Assembly (NCBI GenBank): GCA_016193065.1
Contig: JACPSX010000003.1
Coordinates: 1-10,802 of the forward strand
Source: Candidatus Tectimicrobiota bacterium
GTDB lineage: Bacteria > JACPSX01
Length of the DNA: 10,802 nt
Direction: 5' to 3'
In this document: positions 1 through 5,775 of the stretch, in pieces
How positions within the stretch are numbered: the stretch's first letter is position 1
Layout: every line of letters begins with the position of its first letter
The notes under the pieces: generated by a model
What the model was told of the DNA's origin: nothing
Database searches by the model: none
What the model saw: only the letters and a program-made list of their open reading frames with translations
Program-made: the position numbers and the translations under genes

Positions 1-1197
1 CTCTTGAGCCTGCCGGGAGGCTGCCATGAGCGGGTCTTTTACTGTGAGAGCAAAGGTCGCTGCTGCGGCAGCCATTAAGATCGAGATGATCAGAAAGCCG
101 TTTGAGTAACTCAGCGAAGCGATCAGGAAGCCGGCCAGGATCGGACCAGCGGCCTCGCCGCTGTCCCAGATTGTCCCGAAGACCCCCATGGCCGAACCCA
201 TCCTCCCCGCCTTGGCGAGATCGGCCACCAGCGCCGTCGTCGAGGGAGTGACGATCGCGACACCCAAACCAAGAAGGCACGAGAGGGCCAGAAGGGTAAA
301 GAACCTCTGACCCATGACGATCAGAGGGAGGCTCGAGGCGCAGAGAACGAGACCCAGGAGGATCATCGGTTTTCTGCCGATCCGGTCCGAGAGCCAGCCG
401 CCGGCAGGCTTGCCCATCATCGTGGTGGCAAGCTGGCCCCCCATGATGAGTCCAATCGCAGCATCGTTGTAACCGATTCCCCTGGCATAGAGGGGGAAAA
501 AGCCCAGGAAGGCCCCGTAGCCGACGTACATTGCCGCTTCCAGGGCCGAGGCGATGATAACAGCTCTGTTCAATACGACCTCGTGGATGCCCGTTTTGAA
601 CTGCGCCCATCGTCCAGGATTGGCCGTTGCCGGGGCCGGTGTTCTCTCCTCAGCCGGCAGGCGCAGAACGATGAGGAGAGGCAAGAGACCCAGTCCGCCC
701 ACGACCAGATAGGTGACCGGGTAACTGGCCGTGGAAAAGAGGATGAAGCCGCCCACTGCAGGACCCAGCGTTGCTCCCACGTCATTCGCCGAAGCGAACC
801 ACCCCAGTTTCTCCCCTCGGCCCTTCTGAAAGATGTCCGCCACGAAGGCGGAGGCCACCGGTGAGAAGATCGCTGTGGCAAAGCCGTGGAAAAACCGTAA
901 GACGAGCAGGCTTATAGGATCTTTGACCAGCGGATACAGAAAAGGAGGGGCGGCGAAAAAAAAGGCCCCGAGGAGCAACATGCGCCTGCGTCCGAGAATG
1001 TCGGAGAGGGCTCCGGCAGGGAGCTTGATGAAGATGCCGGTGATCGTGGAGGCGGCGACGATAAGGCCAATGAGCTCCGGTGAAGATCCCAGATCCTGGG
1101 CAAAGCGCGGTAGAACCGGGCTGCGCGCCATCTGGTAGCTGAAGCGCGAGAGCATGCCTGCAATGACAAGGGTCAAGAACGGATTGGCCGCTTTCAT
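1..1197 (-). CDS. MFS transporter, C-terminus cut by the window edge
   Basis: This is a major facilitator superfamily secondary transporter of the inner membrane, with 399 codons visible from the ATG at 1197 and no stop before the left edge. The frame is open throughout. Two copies of the MFS motif A are readable: GALSDILGRRR near residues 62-72 (loop 2-3) and GGWLSDRIGRK near 266-276 (loop 8-9), as expected of two six-helix halves. A GATLGPAVGGF motif near 141-151 is the helix-5 motif C often seen in drug/H+ antiporters. A hydrophilic Pro/Ala-rich linker (about 180-200) separates the halves. Typical family length is about 400, so little is missing. A GGAGGGGG Shine-Dalgarno lies just upstream of the ATG. 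It starts 27 bp after the chrB stop on the same strand, so the two are probably co-transcribed, and an efflux role tied to ChrB is inferred. An 8-T run in the coding strand (956-963) is in frame, not a frameshift. The substrate is unknown. Confidence 0.93.
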   Translation of the reverse strand, partial: MKAANPFLTLVIAGMLSRFSYQMARSPVLPRFAQDLGSSPELIGLIVAASTITGIFIKLPAGALSDILGRRRMLLLGAFFFAAPPFLYPLVKDPISLLVLRFFHGFATAIFSPVASAFVADIFQKGRGEKLGWFASANDVGATLGPAVGGFILFSTASYPVTYLVVGGLGLLPLLIVLRLPAEERTPAPATANPGRWAQFKTGIHEVVLNRAVIIASALEAAMYVGYGAFLGFFPLYARGIGYNDAAIGLIMGGQLATTMMGKPAGGWLSDRIGRKPMILLGLVLCASSLPLIVMGQRFFTLLALSCLLGLGVAIVTPSTTALVADLAKAGRMGSAMGVFGTIWDSGEAAGPILAGFLIASLSYSNGFLIISILMAAAAATFALTVKDPLMAASRQAQE

Positions 1198-1224
1198 GCT
1201 CCCCCTCCGGAACTCTTTCCGTTC

Positions 1225-2328
1225 TCACGGAGAGCTTTGCTGATCTACGGATCCTGCCAGGCGTGTCTTTGTCGTCCCTTGGGGTCTCTTCGGTCGCTTC
1301 CCCGGCTCTTTAAAAAATGAGTAAAGGCCATCGAAGATGGGCAGGCTTTTCTGCAAATGCTCGTGATCGTTCCTGGAGAGCCTGCCCAGCCCCGACAGGA
1401 TCCGGTCCAGCCCGGGCCCTTCCTCCCGGAAGAACTTGCCGTCCTTGAGGTCCACGTCGTGAACGATCTCGGCGATCTCCGTCAGGGCCCGGTCCTTGAA
1501 TCCCAGCCTCCACAGTAAAGTTTCAAACGTGCACAGATCGCCGGTATGGCCGAACTCGGCCTCAAACATGTCAAACCGGATGCTTCCCGGGGGAATTTTT
1601 TCCGCCTGAGGATCAATGAAAGTAAACGGGGCATTGGGATCAATGAAGCGCAGGACCAGCCAGGCAGTGGCAAGACGATCGATGTGAATGTTTGCCCGGG
1701 TCACCCAGGGTTTCCCCTTGAGGGACGGGATCGAAAGCGGGGCGAGTTTTCCCTGCTCCGACGGTGTGCGGCCTGTGGGCCGAGACTCGGTCGCCGAGAG
1801 GCGTCCCCGCAGGCTGCGGATCTGTTTCTCTATGACCGAGCCCTGAGGGGCACCGAAGAAGTCAATCTTCTTAATTTCCTGATACTGTTTTTGAAGTCGT
1901 TCAAGCTGCTCCGCAAGCCCCGAGGCCGCCGCGGGGTTCAATTGCTTTTCTCTGAGCAGGCGGGCGGCCCGGGCTTGAAGTCTTCCCAGTTCCTCGCCCA
2001 GTTGAAGTCTTCCCAGTTCCTCGCCCAGGGTCTTGTAGTCTTGCGAACGAGCCTCCAGGAAGAGTCCCCGGATCTCCTCGTCCTTCATCCCCTGGACCGC
2101 GTTCGCGGTAAAAATCTGGGCTGTGCCTCGCGCCGACAGGACTTCCTCTTTGAGCCACTGGAAATCCTCAATGGTTTCCTGGGAGAAGGGCAGAACGTAG
2201 GCCGAGTTCTTCAACCCGATCGCACCGATCTTCTGCAGACGGCGCCACAGACTCACCCTCGCCTTGGAGGGCTGGGCGGGGAGCTGAAAGATAAAGAGTA
2301 GCCATCTCAGCGATTTGTCTCTTTTCAT
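1225..2328 (-). CDS. chrB: ChrB, chromate resistance/regulatory protein
   Basis: This 367-residue protein matches the two-part ChrB architecture. The N-terminal ChrB domain (about 1-155) starts with a LRWLLFIFQLPA... segment followed by a Leu/Arg/Glu-rich, probably coiled-coil stretch (about 95-155). The C-terminal chromate-resistance domain (about 206-335) contains WVTRANIHIDRLATAWLVLRFIDP and the later EFGHTGDLCTFETLL and AEIVHDVD motifs. ChrB proteins accompany chromate transporters, and one (Ochrobactrum tritici) is described as a chromate-responsive transcriptional regulator. The start is set by an AGGTG Shine-Dalgarno 7 nt upstream (2336-2340) and by agreement with the family N-terminus. 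It is first in an operon with the downstream MFS gene. Its own promoter has a palindrome over the -10 element, which fits autoregulation (inference). Oddities are a 27-bp tandem duplication (residues 101-118) and an ordinary ChrA missing next to it. The family is certain; chromate as the actual ligand here is not. Confidence 0.9.
   Translation of the reverse strand: MKRDKSLRWLLFIFQLPAQPSKARVSLWRRLQKIGAIGLKNSAYVLPFSQETIEDFQWLKEEVLSARGTAQIFTANAVQGMKDEEIRGLFLEARSQDYKTLGEELGRLQLGEELGRLQARAARLLREKQLNPAAASGLAEQLERLQKQYQEIKKIDFFGAPQGSVIEKQIRSLRGRLSATESRPTGRTPSEQGKLAPLSIPSLKGKPWVTRANIHIDRLATAWLVLRFIDPNAPFTFIDPQAEKIPPGSIRFDMFEAEFGHTGDLCTFETLLWRLGFKDRALTEIAEIVHDVDLKDGKFFREEGPGLDRILSGLGRLSRNDHEHLQKSLPIFDGLYSFFKEPGKRPKRPQGTTKTRLAGSVDQQSSP
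1975..2028. repeat. 27-bp perfect tandem duplication inside chrB
   Basis: Two identical 27-bp units, 1975-2001 and 2002-2028, lie head to tail. On the coding (minus) strand each encodes the nonapeptide LGEELGRLQ, so the protein reads this motif twice in succession (residues 101-118). The duplication keeps the frame and lies in the Leu/Glu-rich, probably helical linker between the N- and C-terminal domains. The perfect identity suggests a recent slippage event. Confidence 0.95.
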
Positions 2329-2349
2329 TGAGAAACACCTATTAATTGA

Positions 2350-2365
2350 TGTAATAGATATTACA
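2350..2365. promoter_or_regulatory. Inverted-repeat operator candidate over the chrB -10 element
   Basis: TGTAATAGATATTACA is a perfect 6+6 bp inverted repeat (TGTAAT/ATTACA) with a 4-bp centre. It covers the whole -10 hexamer of the predicted chrB promoter and the end of its spacer, the classical position for a repressor that blocks RNA polymerase. ChrB itself is the obvious candidate binder because it is encoded immediately downstream. That assignment is inference. Confidence 0.6.
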
Positions 2366-2379
2366 ATTCAGTGGGTCAA
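2351..2379 (-). promoter_or_regulatory. Predicted sigma-70 promoter of chrB-MFS operon
   Basis: Read on the minus strand, a -35 hexamer TTGACC (2379-2374) is followed after exactly 17 bp by TATTAC (2356-2351). A second possible -35, TTGACT, lies just upstream (2386-2381). The expected start of transcription is near 2344, giving a leader of about 16 nt that contains the AGGTG ribosome site of chrB. The region is clearly AT-rich against a GC-rich background. Confidence 0.65.
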
Positions 2380-2599
2380 GAGTCAACAGAAAATCTGCAG
2401 CGATAAAAGTCCGGCGCTGGCCGGGCTCCTTGGGGGACGTCCCGGATAAAAAATGTCCGGAGTGTAGGGAAAAATTGCGGCGTATCCCCGCAGAAGATTT
2501 ATGAAGGGCGGCATGAGAGGGAAAAACGACAAAGATTCTGTAACTTACCGGAATACGGGAAGCTTGTCTCCTGTGGGTGGCCTCCCCTGGGGATTCCGC
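2380..2599. other. Intergenic region between divergent operons
   Basis: No gene is supported here, although the radical SAM reading frame is open from an ATG at 2501. The stretch holds GC-rich inverted repeats: CCGGG/CCCGG (2421-2425 with 2441-2445), a GGGACGTCCC palindrome (2434-2443) and TGCGG/CCGCA (2476-2480 with 2488-2492). They could be operators or leader structure. No known riboswitch class is recognised. Confidence 0.4.
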
Positions 2600-2605
2600 T
2601 ATAAT
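2600..2605 (+). promoter_or_regulatory. -10 element (TATAAT) of the radical SAM-nitrilase operon
   Basis: A consensus TATAAT hexamer lies 57 bp before the preferred GTG start. No convincing -35 is seen 16-18 bp upstream: the nearest hexamer is GTGGCC, and a TTGTCT at 2564-2569 is 30 bp away. If used, the promoter may depend on an activator. It lies downstream of the ATG at 2501, arguing that the longer reading frame is not the translated one. Confidence 0.45.
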
Positions 2606-2644
2606 GTTCAGAGTAAGGGCTTCAGAATTCACGGCACAGGATCG

Positions 2645-2655
2645 AGGAGAGGGGG
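2645..2655 (+). promoter_or_regulatory. Ribosome binding site deciding the GTG start at 2663
   Basis: The purine run AGGAGAGGGGG ends 7 nt before GTG 2663. It is the best Shine-Dalgarno in the upstream part of the open frame and supports the shorter N-terminus. Confidence 0.6.
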
Positions 2656-2662
2656 AACGGCG

Positions 2663-4183
2663 GTGCCCGTGTCCGAACATCTCACCGGTGAGCAGACCCG
2701 TCCAACCCGCTTTCACCCTGGATCGTTGCAGGACCCCGGCGCGATTCTCCTCATTTCCTGCTACGAGCTGGGGCGCCAGCCCCTGGGTGTCGCGTTCCCC
2801 CTGAGCTTCCTGCAGCAGTCCGGCTACGAACCCGAGGTTCTGGACATCTCCATCCAGGAGCTGGATGAAAAGAAAATCGCGCGCGCCCGTTTTGTCGGGA
2901 TTTCCGTCCCCATGCACACGGCCCTGCGCTTGGGAGTGCAAGTGGCCGAACGGGTGCGGGAAATCAATCTGGCCTGTCACATCTGCTTCTACGGCCTCTA
3001 TGCCACCCTGAACGCGGATTATCTGTTGGAGCACTGGGCCGATTCGGTGATCGGCGGGGAAATCGAGGCTCCTCTGGTTCAGCTTATTGGGGTCCTGGAG
3101 AGGGGGGACAGGGCTCCAATTCCGGGAATCGCCCGGCGTCAGCAGAACGCCGGGCCATTCCTGGAAAAACTTTCCTTTCCGGTTCCCAGCCGCCATTCTC
3201 TCCCGGACCTTACCAAATACGCCCGCCTGGAGCAGGGCGGAGAGCAGAGGCTAGTGGGTACCGTGGAGGCCAGCCGCGGTTGCAAGTACATGTGCCTCCA
3301 CTGTCCCATCCCGCCGGTGTACGGCGGGCGCTTCTTCGTGGTGCCCTCCGAGGTGGTCTTGAAGGACATCCGGAACCTGGTGGGGGCAGGGGCCTCGCAC
3401 ATCACCTTCGGGGATCCTGATTTCCTGAACGGCCCTGCCCATTCCCTGCGAATCGTCCGGGCCATGCACAGGGAATTCCCGGAAGTTACCTTCGACTTCA
3501 CGGCCAAGATCGAGCACATCGTCAAGCACCGGGCAATCTTCCCTGAATTGTCGGCTCTGGGATGCTTGTTTGTCGTGTCCGCCGTAGAGTCCCTGAGCGA
3601 CGTGGTCCTGGGGCATCTCGAGAAGGGCCACACGTGCGCCGATGTGGTGACCTCCCTGGAGATCCTGCGAGAGGCGGGAATCACGCTCCGTCTCTCCCTG
3701 GTCTCTTTCACTCCTTGGACCACTTTGGACGACTACATCGAGGTCCTGGAGTTTGTGGAAAACCATGGCCTCATTGATCAAGTGGACTCGGTGCAGTACT
3801 CGATCCGGCTTCTGGTGCCTCCGGGCTCTGCGCTTCTCAAGCGGCCCGCGATCCGGCCGTTTTTGGGGGAGCTCGACCAGGCTTCCTTCCTTTACCCCTG
3901 GGTCCACCCGGACCCCCGCGTGGATTTGCTCTACCATGAGGTCAGCGCGGTTGTGGAGGAGGCGGCCTGCTCGGGGGAGGAGCCAGTGAAGACGTTTCAA
4001 CGGGTGCGGGAGCTTGCTTACCGGATGCGAGGCGACCCGGTACCGGCGGGGGTTCCGGCCGGGCTCGATTCCGTGAAGAGACGAGCGCCCCGTCTTACCG
4101 AATCCTGGTTTTGCTGAGCGGAGCCCACCGAGGGCCAGTTGGGCCCTCTGAGAGCTCAAACTCCTGACAGATCGGCAATTTGA
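2663..4183 (+). CDS. CUAEP-tail radical SAM selenoprotein with B12-binding-like domain
   Basis: Predicted product of 506 residues if TGA 4115-4117 is read as selenocysteine (Sec485). Residues about 27-145 resemble a B12-binding Rossmann domain (AILLISCYELG..., later GGEIEAPL), but the DxHxxG cobalamin motif is absent. The radical SAM core follows, with the 4Fe-4S/AdoMet motif CKYMCLHC (Cys207, Cys211, Cys214 from the GTG start). The frame reaches ...ESWFC, then TGA GCG GAG CCC, giving Cys-Sec-Ala-Glu-Pro. It continues AEPTEGQLGPLRAQTPDRSAI and ends at TGA 4181. This tail matches the family named CUAEP/CCAEP-tail radical SAM (seleno)protein, recalled from NCBIfam, whose reaction is unknown to me. 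A SECIS-like hairpin follows the TGA. The GTG start is chosen over ATG 2501 because of its ribosome site, the TATAAT at 2600 and lack of conserved sequence upstream. First gene of a five-gene operon. Reading the TGA as a stop would leave a 484-residue protein. Confidence 0.9.
4112..4126 (+). other. Cys-Sec-Ala-Glu-Pro tail with in-frame selenocysteine TGA
   Basis: The codons TGC TGA GCG GAG CCC read C-U-A-E-P in the frame of the radical SAM gene, with the TGA at 4115-4117 recoded as selenocysteine. A Cys-Sec vicinal pair near a C-terminus recalls the mobile redox tail of animal thioredoxin reductase, though a metal- or substrate-binding role is equally possible. An ordinary stop at this point would not be expected to be followed by this exact family motif. 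Confidence 0.88.
4121..4157 (+). promoter_or_regulatory. Bacterial SECIS element candidate
   Basis: Directly after the TGA, GAGGGCC (4130-4136) and GGCCCTC (4142-4148) form a perfect 7-bp stem with a 5-nt apical loop AGTTG. A short lower helix GAGC (4121-4124) with GCTC (4154-4157) can extend it across a 5x5 internal loop. A G is the second loop base (4138), 20 nt beyond the TGA. This agrees with the relaxed bacterial SECIS description (G in the first two loop positions, loop about 16-37 nt from UGA). There is no T-tract, so it is not an intrinsic terminator. Binding of SelB is inferred. Confidence 0.75.
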
Positions 4184-4215
4184 TCGCGTAACCCGAAAGG
4201 AAAGGGGAACAGACA

Positions 4216-4515
4216 ATGGAAGGTATGGAAGGCATGACGGATCTCGGAGAAAAGGTGCAGTACATCCTCGATACGGCCGTCAACCCCGCCATAGCAGCCC
4301 ACGGAGGCTACATCGAGCTCATCGAGGTGAAGGACAAGACCGTCTACGTTCGCATGGGCGGAGGTTGCGCGGGATGCGGGGCTGCCGACATCACTCTGAA
4401 GGCCGGTGTGGAGGCGATGCTCAAGGAAGAGATCCCGGAGATTGAAGAGGTTCTTGACACCACCGACCACGCCGCGGGTACGAACCCGTATTACAGCCCG
4501 GGCAAGGGGTTTTAG
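4216..4515 (+). CDS. NifU C-terminal-domain (NfuA-type) Fe-S carrier protein
   Basis: This 99-residue protein is a single NifU-C/Nfu domain. The N-terminal helix and strand (VQYILDTAVNPAIAAHGGYIELIEV) are followed by the signature GGGCAGCGAADITLKAGVE with the cluster-binding pair Cys51-x-x-Cys54. Such domains bind a bridging 4Fe-4S cluster between two subunits and pass it to client enzymes in the cytosol. No NifU N-terminal scaffold or other domain is attached, so it is a minimal stand-alone form. The ATG at 4216 is preceded by an AGGAAAGGGG ribosome site. It lies 32 bp after the selenocysteine-extended radical SAM frame and 6 bp before the ATP-grasp gene. Its position suggests it loads or repairs Fe-S clusters of the neighbouring radical SAM enzyme, which is inference from context. 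Confidence 0.92.
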   Translation: MEGMEGMTDLGEKVQYILDTAVNPAIAAHGGYIELIEVKDKTVYVRMGGGCAGCGAADITLKAGVEAMLKEEIPEIEEVLDTTDHAAGTNPYYSPGKGF

Positions 4516-4521
4516 CGCTTC

Positions 4522-5775
4522 ATGCCCCGGCTCTTGCTGCTTCTGCCCACCACGACCTACCGCACGGAGGCTTTCCTGGAAGCCGCCTCGCGGCTCGGTG
4601 TGGAAATCACCGTGGGCTGCGATCGAACCCAGGCGCTGGCGGCCAGGCAGCCCAGCCATAATGTCACTCTCGACTTTCTCCATCCCAAGGAAGCGGCCCG
4701 AGTTGCAGCCCTGTTTGCCCGGAAGTACCCCATTGACGCCGTCGTGGGGGTCGATGACGACACGGCGGTCGTGGCCGCGGCTATTTCCGAGGCCCTGGAG
4801 CTCCCCCACAACTCCGTGGAATCCACTTTGGCCGCGAAAAACAAGCACCTCATGAGGGAGATGCTGAGACGCTGCGGAGTCCCGGTTCCTCGCTTCGCCG
4901 TTTTTTCCCTGGAAGACGATCCCGGCGATCTGGCCGGCCGGATGACCTACCCGTGCGTCTTGAAGCCTTTGATCCTGGCGGCCAGCCGGGGCGTCATCCG
5001 GGCTGACGGCGATCGCGAGTTTGTCGCCGCTTTCCGCCGGATCGAAGCGATGCTGCGCCAGCCGGAGGTGGCGGAGCGCGGAGAGCCCGCCCGCCGGATC
5101 CTGGTGGAGAATTTCATTCCCGGGCAGGAGGTGGCCCTGGAGGGGTTGTTGACGGATGGGAAACTTCAGGTGCTGGCTCTCTTTGATAAGCCGGATCCTC
5201 TGGACGGACCGTTCTTTGAAGAGACGATCTACGTGACCCCATCGCGTCATCCCGCTGCTGTGCAGGACGAGATCGTCTCCTGCGCGGCCCGCGCTGCGGC
5301 CGCCCTGGGGCTCCGGGAAGGGCCTGTACACGCCGAACTGCGCTTCAACTCCCAGGGCATATGGATGATCGAGATGGCGGCTCGCTCCATCGGCGGTTTG
5401 TGCTCCCGAATCCTGCGTTTCGGTGCCGGACTGTCCCTGGAAGACTTGCTCCTGCGCCATGCCCTGGGAATGGAGATTGAGTCCATGGAGCGCGAGCGCC
5501 AGCCCGCCGGGGTCATGATGCTGCCGATCCCCCAGGCCGGAGTCCTGCGGCAGGTGAGCGGAAAAGAGGAAGCGGAAGCCGTGCCGGGGATTGTTGAGGT
5601 TGCCATTACATCGCACCTGGGACAGGAACTCGTGCCTCTGCCCGAGGGGGCGAGGTATTTAGGCTTCGTGTTTGCGCGTGCCGAGACCCCCGATCGGGTG
5701 GAGGCTGCCCTGCGGGAGGCTCAGCCCCGGCTGCACTTCACGATTGAACCCTCACCTGTAGAGTCGACGGTATGA
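4522..5775 (+). CDS. ATP-grasp carboxylate-amine ligase (L-amino acid ligase type)
   Basis: This 417-residue ATP-grasp enzyme should activate a carboxylate as an acyl phosphate and join it to an amine, making an amide or peptide bond. The order is an N-terminal Rossmann-like domain (1-100, with VVGVDDDTAVVAA), the lid-domain entry KNKHLMREMLRRCGVPVPRF (106-125), an ATP-binding segment PCVLKP...SRGV (Lys148), the LVENFIPGQEVALEG strand (Glu196, Glu203), the metal-site HAELR and IEMAARSIGG strands (Glu272, Glu284, Arg288), and a C-terminal domain (about 328-410) resembling the second C-terminal domain of L-amino acid ligases. BacD-like dipeptide ligases and carnosine-synthase-like enzymes share this layout, and length is normal. 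It starts 6 bp after the NifU-like gene with a modest AAGGGG site 12 nt upstream, and its stop overlaps the next start by ATGA (translational coupling). Substrates cannot be read from the sequence. The alternative is a PurK/biotin-carboxylase-like enzyme, which fits less well. Confidence 0.88.
   Translation: MPRLLLLLPTTTYRTEAFLEAASRLGVEITVGCDRTQALAARQPSHNVTLDFLHPKEAARVAALFARKYPIDAVVGVDDDTAVVAAAISEALELPHNSVESTLAAKNKHLMREMLRRCGVPVPRFAVFSLEDDPGDLAGRMTYPCVLKPLILAASRGVIRADGDREFVAAFRRIEAMLRQPEVAERGEPARRILVENFIPGQEVALEGLLTDGKLQVLALFDKPDPLDGPFFEETIYVTPSRHPAAVQDEIVSCAARAAAALGLREGPVHAELRFNSQGIWMIEMAARSIGGLCSRILRFGAGLSLEDLLLRHALGMEIESMERERQPAGVMMLPIPQAGVLRQVSGKEEAEAVPGIVEVAITSHLGQELVPLPEGARYLGFVFARAETPDRVEAALREAQPRLHFTIEPSPVESTV

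Noticed and set aside
956-963. Homopolymer of eight bases in the first MFS gene, suspected frameshift
   Set aside because: Translation in one frame gives MFS sequence on both sides of the run, so the frame is intact.
1546-2301. 251-codon plus-strand frame opposite chrB
   Set aside because: It is an antisense shadow of chrB, with no recognisable domain and no ribosome site, while ChrB is clearly recognisable on the other strand.
4130-4148. GC-rich hairpin as an intrinsic terminator of the radical SAM gene
   Set aside because: No T-tract follows, the next operon gene is 68 bp away on the same strand, and the spacing to TGA fits a SECIS instead.
3251-4216. 321-codon minus-strand frame opposite the radical SAM gene
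   Set aside because: It is an antisense shadow. The plus strand carries the CxxxCxxC motif and the CUAEP tail.
4156-5616. 486-codon open frame on the minus strand across the NifU-like and ATP-grasp genes
   Set aside because: It mirrors two well-supported plus-strand genes, has low-complexity Gly/His/Arg-rich sequence and no family resemblance. Long antisense frames are common in GC-rich coding DNA.
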